Source of the DNA: Maribacter flavus
GTDB taxonomy: Bacteria; Bacteroidota; Bacteroidia; Flavobacteriales; Flavobacteriaceae
Length of the DNA stretch: 64,000 bases
Direction: 5' to 3'
Assembly: GCF_008386635.1 (NCBI RefSeq)
Contig: NZ_VUOE01000001.1
Span: 2,099,857 to 2,163,856 of the forward strand
In this document: piece after piece, positions 57,244-64,000 of the stretch
How positions within the stretch are numbered: the stretch's first letter is position 1
Layout: every line of letters starts with the position of its first letter
Position numbers and translations under genes: made by a program
Notes under the pieces: generated by a model
Told to the model about the DNA's origin: nothing
What the model saw: the letters and a program-made list of their open reading frames with translations, nothing else
The model's database searches: none

Positions 57244-57441
57244 TTATTGGTCTTCGTTCTCCAATAAATATTGTTGCTTATATTCAGCTTTTTGTAGAGC
57301 TTCTCTCCTTTCGGTAGATTGTTTGGTATAATATTGATTTTCTTTAATTTTATCCAATACTTTGGTTCTTCTGTATTTTCTCTTATACCGTTTTAGGGCT
57401 CTCTCAATGGATTCTCCTTCTTTTACTTCAATCTTTAGCAT
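57244..57441 (-). CDS. rpsU: Ribosomal protein bS21
   Basis: A 65-residue basic protein: VKEGESIERALKRYKRKYRR (residues 6-25) is the bS21 core, followed by a Lys/Arg/Glu-rich helical tail. Part of the 30S platform, near the anti-Shine-Dalgarno end of 16S rRNA. It starts eight bases after the sigma factor stop, on the same strand. Confidence 0.95.
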   Translation of the reverse strand: MLKIEVKEGESIERALKRYKRKYRRTKVLDKIKENQYYTKQSTERREALQKAEYKQQYLLENEDQ

Positions 57442-57449
57442 ATTCTTTT

Positions 57450-58310
57450 TTATAAATAGGTTCTTAATACTTTATTTCTGGACTTATTTCTGAGTGCACG
57501 CAGTCCTTTTTCACGTACCTGTCGTACCCGCTCTCGGGTGATATCAAACAAATCGCCAATTTCCGAAAGACTCATAGGCGGTTCCTTTCCAATACCATAG
57601 AATAGCCTAATAACGTCTCTTTGTCTTTCCGGTATGCTATTTAACGCATCTTTCAAATCCGTTTGGAGAGATTCCTCCATCATTTTCTCATCCGGTTTAT
57701 CCGCATCCTTGGATGATAGTACATTGTAAAGGTTAGATGATTCTTCTTCCTTAAAGGGGGCATCCAAGGATAATGACCGACCTGAATTTTTGATGGAGCT
57801 TTCCACTTTACGTACGCTCATATCCAGTTCCGAAGCAATTTCGGAGGAGTTTGGTGGGCGTTCCAATTTTTGCTCCAAGGAGGAATATACCTTATAGATT
57901 TTGGTATTTGTCGCGATTTTATTCTGGGGCAGCCTTATGGATTTCCCATTTTTGGAAAGTGCCTGTAAGATGGACTGTCTGATCCACCATACTGCATAGG
58001 AAATGAATTTGAAGCCTCTGGTCTCGTCAAATCTTTTGGCCGCTTTGACCAGACCAAGATTTCCTTCATTTATTAAATCCGTTAGACTTAGGCCCCTATT
58101 TTGATATTGCTTTGCGGCGGAGACGACAAATCTAAGGTTGGCGTTTACCAATTTTTCCAAAGCTTCTTGATCCCCTTGCTTTATTCGCTGGGCCAATTCC
58201 ACCTCCTCGTCCGCCGTAATCAAATCGATCTTGTTGATCTCCTGAAAGTATTTTTCAAGCGACTTGGTGTCTCGGTTGGTGATTTGCTTTGTGATTTTTA
58301 GTTGACGCAT
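57450..58310 (-). CDS. rpoD: Primary sigma-70 factor (short Bacteroidota form)
   Basis: A 286-residue sigma factor without region 1.1: region 1.2 (SLEKYFQEINKIDLITADEE, about 17-36), region 2 (LRFVVSAAKQYQNRGLSLTDLINEGNLG and FKFISYAVWWIRQSI in parts, about 63-115), region 3 and region 4 with the DNA-binding helix-turn-helix (MSLSEIGDLFDITRERVRQV, about 246-265). It matches the short RpoD of Bacteroidota that reads TTG/TAnnTTTG promoters, such as that seen at 39665. Followed at once by rpsU. Confidence 0.95.
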   Translation of the reverse strand: MRQLKITKQITNRDTKSLEKYFQEINKIDLITADEEVELAQRIKQGDQEALEKLVNANLRFVVSAAKQYQNRGLSLTDLINEGNLGLVKAAKRFDETRGFKFISYAVWWIRQSILQALSKNGKSIRLPQNKIATNTKIYKVYSSLEQKLERPPNSSEIASELDMSVRKVESSIKNSGRSLSLDAPFKEEESSNLYNVLSSKDADKPDEKMMEESLQTDLKDALNSIPERQRDVIRLFYGIGKEPPMSLSEIGDLFDITRERVRQVREKGLRALRNKSRNKVLRTYL

Positions 58311-58440
58311 AAAAGTGTTTTAGATTATGACTTGTTCATAACCTACACCTTTTATCTAAAAATCCAAATAAATGGTGAAAAACCTTTGAAATTGACCCAA
58401 ATCAGTCAATAATTAAATGATAATGGCACATTTTAAATGA

Positions 58441-58477
58441 AAAAGATCAGAAATTTTTAATTCTGATCTTTTTTTGT
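58441..58477 (-). terminator. Intrinsic terminator of the amidohydrolase operon
   Basis: AAAAGATCAGAA paired with TTCTGATCTTTT and an eight-base loop, located 42 bases after the amidohydrolase stop on the minus strand. T-rich on both sides, so it insulates the upstream operon from the sigma factor gene. Confidence 0.82.
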
Positions 58478-58518
58478 TTATAGGGAAGCGTTTTGGCTTC
58501 TTTTAAAAATAGCTTACA

Positions 58519-59526
58519 TTATTCAAACATTATGGCGTCCAGATTGAAAAAGCGAACGGCGTTATTAAATAGGATATCTCGCTTTTGTTCTTCAGAAAGA
58601 TAGTTTGCGTTTTCGATAACCCCAATGGAAGTTTCCAGCAGACCGGGCCATATCATAAGGTCCGTACCGTATAAAATCCTTTTGGCAAAACCTGCCTGTA
58701 CCAATCTTTTTAAATAGGCATGAATTTCCTCAAGTGGATAGCTCCAAATGAAGCCGGCCAGATCTACATAGACGTAGGCGTTGGCACCCATCAAAGCGAT
58801 CATCTGGTCTGCCATTGGATAACCCGCATGCATGACCCAAATTTTTAACTTTGGATGCCTTGCCAGCATATCCTCCAATAAAAAGGGTTGGCCGAGAGAA
58901 GCCCTGTAATTAGGCGAAGTGATATTGGCCATGCCGTTACCTCCAGTTCCCATATGGATGCCTACGGGAATACCCAGTTCTTCGGCAACACCAAAATATT
59001 CATCCAAGGACATATCGCTTGGGGACATTCCCTGATATTGTGGAGCTACCTCGCCCATAACCTTATAAAAACCATTGGAGAGCGAATCCCTGAAGGCTTC
59101 CACCGACATTTGTTCGGCATTGCTTATTCCCAAGGACGGAATAATTCTGTCCGGGGCGGCACTGTGCCATTTATGGATGACATCTGCATCGCCACTAACT
59201 ACCATGGTAATATTCAATTCTCTGTTCGCCCTAAGAATGGCTTCTTGCATTTCGGCATCGGTTTTAGCAGGTTTTAGTGGAGCCACACATCCAGTACTTA
59301 TGAACGATGGTGCATCTTGGTTGGGACCACTCCCCGGCATACTCTTTAGAAACCATGGACACATTTCAGAGGCGAAATTGGGATTTGCCTTCATGGCATG
59401 GACATGGACATCAATGATGGGCAATCTTTTTTTTGTCTCTTGTGCATTTACAACTGCTGTGTAACATGCAAGAACAAAACATAGGATTAGTAAATTTGGA
59501 TTGTAATTTTTATATATTGTATTCAT
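58519..59526 (-). CDS. Secreted amidohydrolase family protein (Amidohydro_2 type)
   Basis: A 335-residue protein with signal peptide (MNTIYKNYNPNLLILCFVLA ending in VVNAQ). The core TIM barrel shows IDVHVHAM (metal pair, about 39-46), GIHMGTGGNG, MHAGYPMADQM and YGTDLMIWPG. The family includes decarboxylases and lactonases; the HVH, central His and late Asp suggest a metal-dependent hydrolase or decarboxylase. It lies 29 bases after the esterase gene on the same strand. Substrate unknown. Confidence 0.78.
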   Translation of the reverse strand: MNTIYKNYNPNLLILCFVLACYTAVVNAQETKKRLPIIDVHVHAMKANPNFASEMCPWFLKSMPGSGPNQDAPSFISTGCVAPLKPAKTDAEMQEAILRANRELNITMVVSGDADVIHKWHSAAPDRIIPSLGISNAEQMSVEAFRDSLSNGFYKVMGEVAPQYQGMSPSDMSLDEYFGVAEELGIPVGIHMGTGGNGMANITSPNYRASLGQPFLLEDMLARHPKLKIWVMHAGYPMADQMIALMGANAYVYVDLAGFIWSYPLEEIHAYLKRLVQAGFAKRILYGTDLMIWPGLLETSIGVIENANYLSEEQKRDILFNNAVRFFNLDAIMFE

Positions 59527-59555
59527 ACTCTTGGTGTAAAGGTTATAAGGTTCAA

Positions 59556-60794
59556 TTATTTGAATAGCATCGGGGCAAACTCTGAAAGGTATATTCTCCA
59601 GTTGGTCCAGGTATGTCCTCCGGTACTTTCCCTATAGATATAGTCAAAGTCATGCTTGTCCAATTCGTCGCGCATGGTGACCACGCTTTGGTATAGGAAA
59701 TCATCTTTTCCACAGGCGATCCAATACAATTTTGGGTTTGCTTCTTTTAGTGCCAAGATTTGCTCGGCACGTTTGGAGTGGTCCACTTCGATGCCAAATC
59801 GGCTTAAATCCGCAAAACCCATGCTCATCACGCCGATGTAATTGAAAAGGTCCGGATTGGCGAAGGAAGTATTCATGGTCTGCAAACCGCCCATACTAAG
59901 ACCCGTAAGCGCCCTATTTTCTTTATCTGCCTTGACCCTGAAATTAGCTTCGATATAAGGAATGACATCGTTTACCAAACTCTTTTCGAACAGCATGCTG
60001 GCCATGCCCCTTCCGGAAACATCCACATTGGGCAATTTGGGGGTGATGGTCTGTGCCGATGCCTGTGACGGGTTTCCATTGGTCATGACTACGATCATGG
60101 GTTCCGCTTTTCCACTGTTGATAAGGTTGTCCAAAATTACTGGGGTCACACCAAGGGTAGGCCACGCTTCCTCGTCACCCCCGCCACCGTGCAATAAATA
60201 CAGCACGGGATACTTTTCATTGGAACTGATATATCCGGGCGGTGTGTAGACGAACATACGTCGTGTAAGTTCAAGGGTAGGGGAATCGTACCAAATTTGG
60301 TGAACACTTCCCTTGGGCCCTGTTTTTGCCCAATAAAGATCCGATGCTTCCCCGGGCACATACAACACGCTCTCGGTTCTAAAAATACCGTCCCTGGCCA
60401 CTTTAAGGTTGGATGGGTCTATAGTGGTAACCCCGTCTACGTTAAAGGTATACGTGTAGAGTTCAGGTTCCAGAGGGCCCAATTTCACGGACCATACACC
60501 ATTTGCGTCCTTGGTAAGTTGCGCGGTTTGTCGTGTCATGCCTTGTTCCCCATTGGGTACCATGGGCATCCAATTCCCTGATAAGCTAACACTTTCGGCT
60601 TGTGGCGCCTTAATTCTAAACATAATGGAGCGATCTTCATTTAGCTCCGGGGATACCAATCGTTCGGTTTGTCCTACTTCTTGCGAACGAATCAGGGAAG
60701 GGACCGTTATCAAGATTCCCATGAAAAAATACATGTATCTTCTAAGGGATTTTAACTCGGATGCAACCTTGGGTTTTTGATATTCATTTTTCAT
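59556..60794 (-). CDS. Secreted esterase (enterochelin esterase-like alpha/beta hydrolase with E-set domain)
   Basis: A 412-residue protein. N-terminal hydrophobic segment (about 21-38), an E-set/CBM48-like beta domain (MFRIKAPQAESVSLSGNW, about 58-75) and a CE1-type hydrolase with the nucleophile motif ALTGLSMGGLQTM (about 282), HGGGGDEEAWPTLG (oxyanion region) and C-terminal GGHTWTNWR (His). Similar proteins cleave acetyl or feruloyl esters of polysaccharides. It sits 17 bases after an acetyltransferase gene and 29 bases before an amidohydrolase, as one operon. Confidence 0.85.
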   Translation of the reverse strand: MKNEYQKPKVASELKSLRRYMYFFMGILITVPSLIRSQEVGQTERLVSPELNEDRSIMFRIKAPQAESVSLSGNWMPMVPNGEQGMTRQTAQLTKDANGVWSVKLGPLEPELYTYTFNVDGVTTIDPSNLKVARDGIFRTESVLYVPGEASDLYWAKTGPKGSVHQIWYDSPTLELTRRMFVYTPPGYISSNEKYPVLYLLHGGGGDEEAWPTLGVTPVILDNLINSGKAEPMIVVMTNGNPSQASAQTITPKLPNVDVSGRGMASMLFEKSLVNDVIPYIEANFRVKADKENRALTGLSMGGLQTMNTSFANPDLFNYIGVMSMGFADLSRFGIEVDHSKRAEQILALKEANPKLYWIACGKDDFLYQSVVTMRDELDKHDFDYIYRESTGGHTWTNWRIYLSEFAPMLFK

Positions 60795-60811
60795 TTTTAA
60801 AGGTTTATGGG

Positions 60812-61375
60812 TTAATTTAATTTCTTTAAAATTTTTGCGGGTATACCCCCCACAACCGTATTGGGTGGAACATTTTTATTGACCAGTGCACCGGCGGCCA
60901 CTACGGAATTCCTTCCTATCCTTACCCCTGGTAAAATGGTAGCTCCGGCACCGATCCAGACGTTTTCTTCTATGAGTACCTTACCGGGTACCATGCTTTT
61001 TCTTGTAGCGATTTCCGTGGGATGGTTTTCAGATGTAATGTTTACCCGGGGACCGATCATCACATCGTCCTTAATTTCGATACCGCCCAAATCTAAAAAG
61101 CTACAGGCGTGGTTTATGAAGACATTATTTCCCAACGTAATATTGATACCTATGTTGGTGTAAAAGGGGGTGAACAAAGTAGTGCTGTCATCTACTTTTT
61201 TACCGATGATTTCGCCTAGGATACTGCGGATATCGTCCACATGGTCTGCCCGGTTCAGTTGATTCGACAGTTTTTTGGTTCTGTTGACCATTTCCCGTAT
61301 TACACCATAATCGGGGTCGTCCATGGGAATAACCTCGCCGGAAGTCAATCGTTCGAATATGTTTTTTTTGTTCAT
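60812..61375 (-). CDS. Hexapeptide-repeat O-acetyltransferase (LacA/Maa type)
   Basis: A 187-residue protein. An N-terminal helical region (residues 20-60), then the left-handed beta helix with hexapeptide repeats (INITLGNNVFINHACSFLDL, VWIGAGATILPGVRIGRNSV in parts), the catalytic His in SENHPTE and the closing GGIPAKILKKL. It transfers acetyl from acetyl-CoA to a sugar or similar acceptor. First gene of the acetyltransferase-esterase-amidohydrolase operon. Confidence 0.9.
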   Translation of the reverse strand: MNKKNIFERLTSGEVIPMDDPDYGVIREMVNRTKKLSNQLNRADHVDDIRSILGEIIGKKVDDSTTLFTPFYTNIGINITLGNNVFINHACSFLDLGGIEIKDDVMIGPRVNITSENHPTEIATRKSMVPGKVLIEENVWIGAGATILPGVRIGRNSVVAAGALVNKNVPPNTVVGGIPAKILKKLN

Positions 61376-61690
61376 TTTATGTTTCCTAGTGTTCGTACTT
61401 CAAACAAGTTCAGCGCGCAAGAATTATGAATACACATATCCCCGTAAAAGTTCATTACATAAATGTATCCGTATGACTTTCAAATTGTTAAAAGATTGAA
61501 AGCTTATCGGTTTATATTGATATAATTAATAAGGTTGTAAATTAAATCAGGGAAATGTAGTGATTAATTCAATGAATCAAGGTCAATTCCATGTTAAAGT
61601 CTCAATTTGAGACAATAAAAAGTACTATACAAAAAAAAGCCCAAGAAAAATGGGATCACGTTGGTTCATGGATTCTCAATGAATGTACGG
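61376..61690. other. Intergenic region upstream of the acetyltransferase operon
   Basis: No coding frame seen. It holds a 15-base palindrome GTCTCAATTTGAGAC (61599-61613), a TATCCGTA motif (61466-61473; minus-strand TACGGATA) similar to the direct repeats between the cupin and AraC genes, and a related CCCCGTAAAAG at 61440. These are weak signals without demonstrated spacing. Confidence 0.45.
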
Positions 61691-62467
61691 TTAAAACCCC
61701 CTGTTTATTTGGTTTTTCTTTCGGGAACCATCAAAACTATAATTCAGCAGTACCGTCCAGATGAAATCATCTTCGGGCGAAATTTCAGTATCTATGGCCT
61801 TGTTTACGATGGCGGTAACCGATAACGGAAAATCCTTTTTCCCCAGGGTCAGGAATCCGGCAGTGTAAAACCCCTTTAAGTCGTCTTGGGTGTGGTAATA
61901 CGCCTGTGGCATGAAGTTGAGATACAGGTCATTTGAAATGGGAATGTTGGACACCGATGTGTTCAAAACCAGGAAATTGACCTGCTTGGTGCCCTCATCA
62001 AAACCGCGACCGTGTAAATAGAACATGCCCACGCTCCAGTTGTCCTTAATTTGATAATTGGGCACCAGCTCCCCGGCCAAATACCTTCTGGCCTCCAAAA
62101 TATTTTCGGAGGCCCCGTTCCGTCGGATTTCAATGGTCCTAAAATTGAGAGCCGGATGGATTCCCGTGCGCAAGGAAAACCGTTTCTTTTCAATGGCCTG
62201 ATACCGAAACCAAAAAAGCATGCTCCAAGGTTTGCCTTCCAGCGCAAAGCGCAGATCGGGCTCTATACTAAAGCGGCCTTTTCTGAACTTTAAATCGACC
62301 AGCATCGCCGGTTCTCCCAATGAAAAGGAAGGTATTAGGGCAATACCGTTATGGGTAAGACTTATCGTACCCCGTACCTCGTCCAAAAAATGTTTGGATT
62401 CTTGGCAGAAGACTTTTGAAAAGGCAAAAAGGAAAAAAAGTATGAACAGGTTACAGATGTTTTTCAT
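61691..62467 (-). CDS. Hypothetical outer membrane-like protein
   Basis: A 258-residue protein with signal peptide (MKNICNLFILFFLFAFSKVFC). The mature part is made of amphipathic strands (GRFSIEPDLRFALEGKPWSM, RFSLRTGIHPALNFRTIEI, KDNWSVGMFYLHGRGFDEG, LYLNFMPQAYYHTQDDLKG) and ends with FIWTVLLNYSF, compatible with a small outer-membrane beta-barrel. No family is recognised. It is 15 bases after the cupin gene on the same strand. Confidence 0.72.
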   Translation of the reverse strand: MKNICNLFILFFLFAFSKVFCQESKHFLDEVRGTISLTHNGIALIPSFSLGEPAMLVDLKFRKGRFSIEPDLRFALEGKPWSMLFWFRYQAIEKKRFSLRTGIHPALNFRTIEIRRNGASENILEARRYLAGELVPNYQIKDNWSVGMFYLHGRGFDEGTKQVNFLVLNTSVSNIPISNDLYLNFMPQAYYHTQDDLKGFYTAGFLTLGKKDFPLSVTAIVNKAIDTEISPEDDFIWTVLLNYSFDGSRKKNQINRGF

Positions 62468-62482
62468 CCTTAGTATTAAGAC

Positions 62483-62956
62483 TTATTTACTTAGTTTTTC
62501 GGCTACCTTATCATAATATTCTTGGGTTAGCACTTCGGTCCAAGTGGTAGGTGAATCACCTCCATAAAGTGCCAAATAGGTTACATCACTATTTTTGGTA
62601 GAAGCATGCCAATGCTCCACATCTTTATCACATTTTATAATGTCACCTTTTTTAAGCACCATAGGCTCCTTCCCTCTTTCTTGGTAGTACCCTTCTCCTT
62701 CCACATAAATCAAAATTTGGGGAGATGCGTGTTTATGCCAATCCAAGGTTGAATTTGCCTTAAAGGTTGCCTTGGTAATGTTGTAGCCCAATTCCGCATC
62801 ATCGTGAATGATTCCGTTTAACCAGGCTTCCCCAATATAATGGGTATTTGGTGCCTTATTCCCCTCGTTGAGGTAAGAAGAAATGGCATACGTTGAATTT
62901 TGGGCGTTAACACCTGCAAAGGCACAAAAGATGAAGAAGGAAATTATTTTTTTCAT
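62483..62956 (-). CDS. Secreted cupin-domain protein
   Basis: A 157-residue protein with signal peptide (MKKIISFFIFCAFAGVNAQ) when started at ATG 62956; the upstream open frame is non-coding. The cupin motif 1 (DWHKHASPQILIYVEGEG) and motif 2 (KKGDIIKCDKDVEHWH) provide His ligands; the usual Glu of motif 1 is replaced by Gln. It could bind a metal and act on a small molecule, or simply bind it. It is divergent from the AraC gene at 63116, with a direct-repeat element between them. Confidence 0.82.
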   Translation of the reverse strand: MKKIISFFIFCAFAGVNAQNSTYAISSYLNEGNKAPNTHYIGEAWLNGIIHDDAELGYNITKATFKANSTLDWHKHASPQILIYVEGEGYYQERGKEPMVLKKGDIIKCDKDVEHWHASTKNSDVTYLALYGGDSPTTWTEVLTQEYYDKVAEKLSK

Positions 62957-62985
62957 AATTCTAGAATTTAAATTTTTTGTCAGTG

Positions 62986-62993
62986 CAAAAATA
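62986..62993 (-). promoter_or_regulatory. Candidate -7 element TATTTTTG of the cupin gene
   Basis: Exact TAnnTTTG match on the minus strand, 29 bases before the cupin ATG. A TTG lies 26 bases further upstream, slightly beyond the usual spacer, inside the inverted arm of the operator-like element. Confidence 0.45.
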
Positions 62994-63015
62994 TCTAAGG
63001 ATGGTACCCCATGTA

Positions 63016-63061
63016 CTACCAAAATTACGGATATACATACCCGTATTACGGATTTTGGTAG
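63016..63061. promoter_or_regulatory. Operator-like element between the cupin and AraC genes
   Basis: Two exact copies of ATTACGGAT at 63024-63032 and 63045-63053, 21 bp apart, are enclosed by inverted arms CTACCAAAAT (63016-63025) and ATTTTGGTAG (63052-63061). The two-turn phasing is the geometry of tandem AraC-family half-sites. It lies just upstream of the cupin -7 element and of the AraC promoter, so it is a good candidate for the site of the divergent regulator. Confidence 0.6.
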
Positions 63062-63067
63062 TCTCAC

Positions 63068-63099
63068 TTGATTATCTGTAAACCAATCGTTTATCTTTA
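63068..63099 (+). promoter_or_regulatory. Candidate promoter of the AraC gene
   Basis: TTG at 63068-63070, a 21-base spacer and TATCTTTA at 63092-63099 (one mismatch to TAnnTTTG), 16 bases before the GTG start at 63116. Confidence 0.45.
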
Positions 63100-63115
63100 A
63101 CTAAAATTTAATTCC

Positions 63116-64000
63116 GTGGAAAACATACTTGAAATCAAAACAGTGGCAGATTATTTCAAATGGCGCAGTGCCAAGCCGTCCCATCCACTCATTGGTATTT
63201 TGGATTTTGGCAAGGAAAACGCTCTTCCAGATTATTCGTTTGATGGATTAAAATTTGACTGCTACGCCATCTTTTTAAAGGATGCCAAGAATTGTAAATT
63301 AAAATATGGTGGCGGGGACTATGATTTTGATGAGGGCTCCATGGTTTTTTTAGGACCTGGTCAGCAAGTGGGTTTGACGTATGACCCCGATTATGTTCCC
63401 AAAGGATATGCGCTGATATTTCATCCTGATTTGCTGCTAGGAAGCGAATTGAGCCGAAAAATGAACGAATATAATTTCTTTTCCTACTCCGTTAAAGAGG
63501 CGCTTCATTTATCCGAGAGGGAGCGCGGACTAATTTTGAGCGTGCTTGACAAAATTCAATATGAACTGGAACAGAACCTGGACAAACACAGTAAAAAATT
63601 GATCGTTTCCAATATTGAACTGTTGTTGGATTATTGTCTTCGTTTTTACGACCGACAGTTTTTGACCCGAGAAGTTCCGCATCAAAGTTCCCTAAGCAAG
63701 TTCGATTCCTTGCTCCGCGATTATTTGACCTCTGAAAAACCCCAAAAATATGGATTGCCTTCGGTAGGATATTTCGCGGATCAGTTGCATTTATCCTCCA
63801 ACTATTTTGGTGACTTGGTCAAAAAGGAAACAGGGAAGTCCGCACAAGAGTACATTCGGGCAAAAATGATTGACGTCGCCAAGGAAAAGGTTTTTGACCC
63901 TAACAAGTCGGTGAGTGAAATTGCCTACGAGTTAGGCTTTAAGTATCCACAACATTTTAGCCGTTTGTTCAAACAGCAAGTGGGACATTCGCCAAAGGAA
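63116..64000 (+). CDS. AraC-family transcriptional regulator, cut by right window edge
   Basis: The frame starts with GTG at 63116 (ENILEIKTVADYFKWRSAKP) and is open to the end of the window (295 codons). It holds an N-terminal ligand-sensing half (YAIFLKDAKNCKLKYGGG, GSMVFLGPGQQVGL) and a C-terminal helix-turn-helix pair: FADQLHLSSNYFGDLVKKET and VSEIAYELGFKYPQHFSRLF, ending QQVGHSPKE at the edge. It is divergent from the cupin gene and probably regulates it through the element at 63016-63061. Confidence 0.88.
   Translation, partial: MENILEIKTVADYFKWRSAKPSHPLIGILDFGKENALPDYSFDGLKFDCYAIFLKDAKNCKLKYGGGDYDFDEGSMVFLGPGQQVGLTYDPDYVPKGYALIFHPDLLLGSELSRKMNEYNFFSYSVKEALHLSERERGLILSVLDKIQYELEQNLDKHSKKLIVSNIELLLDYCLRFYDRQFLTREVPHQSSLSKFDSLLRDYLTSEKPQKYGLPSVGYFADQLHLSSNYFGDLVKKETGKSAQEYIRAKMIDVAKEKVFDPNKSVSEIAYELGFKYPQHFSRLFKQQVGHSPKE

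Noticed and set aside
61599-61613. Palindrome GTCTCAATTTGAGAC as a terminator
   Set aside because: No T-run on either strand; kept only as part of the description of the intergenic region.

Overview
The window is chromosomal DNA from a Bacteroidota member, almost certainly a (probably marine) Flavobacteriaceae. Evidence: the complete gliding/type IX secretion core gldKLMN, a primary sigma factor of the short Bacteroidota form beside rpsU, tail-specific protease and LptE lipoproteins of Bacteroidota type, TAnnTTTG (-7) promoter elements instead of E. coli-type boxes, and the absence of strong Shine-Dalgarno sequences. No rRNA, tRNA, insertion sequence, prophage or CRISPR array was seen. Genus cannot be decided from the sequence alone.

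Layout. 1-5.5 kb: surE, a small membrane protein and lpxB (cut by the left edge); a tail-specific protease; msrB-msrA; a secreted nuclease. 5.5-12.6 kb: cell-shape operon mreB-mreC-mreD-pbp2-rodA downstream of purH. 12.7-20.5 kb: a GAF protein, a 32-residue basic peptide gene, groES-groEL, secG, a TPR-type protein, lptE, a sigma-54 activator and miaB. 20.7-25.4 kb: an LVIVD-repeat lipoprotein and a large secreted BNR-propeller protein. 25.5-37.2 kb: topA, a degenerate ureohydrolase, gldKLMN, an FAD oxidoreductase and an ABC-F ATPase. 37.4-39.4 kb: an intact leucine-rich-repeat protein followed by a decayed tandem copy. 39.7-46.4 kb: RND efflux operon (adaptor, permease, TolC-like) and small proteins. 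46.4-53.1 kb: a GIN-domain protein, then an AraC regulator divergent from a trans-4-hydroxyproline catabolic operon (deaminase, DUF885 peptidase-like protein, epimerase, FAD dehydrogenase). 53.1-56.8 kb: proC-proB-proA followed on the same strand by a beta-lysine acetyltransferase (AblB-like), suggesting compatible-solute synthesis. 57.2-58.3 kb: primary sigma factor and bS21. 58.5-64 kb: an accessory group of acetyltransferase, secreted esterase, secreted amidohydrolase, an envelope protein, a secreted cupin and a divergent AraC regulator (cut by the right edge).

Most genes are housekeeping. The points most worth a second look are: the ureohydrolase next to gldK that has lost half of its metal ligands; the LRR pseudogene; two independent sets of direct repeats phased at exactly 21 bp (upstream of the LRR gene and between the cupin and AraC genes); the K/A/P-rich micro-peptide gene with its own terminator; and two genes with a -7 element four bases from the ATG, suggesting leaderless mRNA. 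I found no clear candidate for a wholly new multi-gene defence or mobile system.
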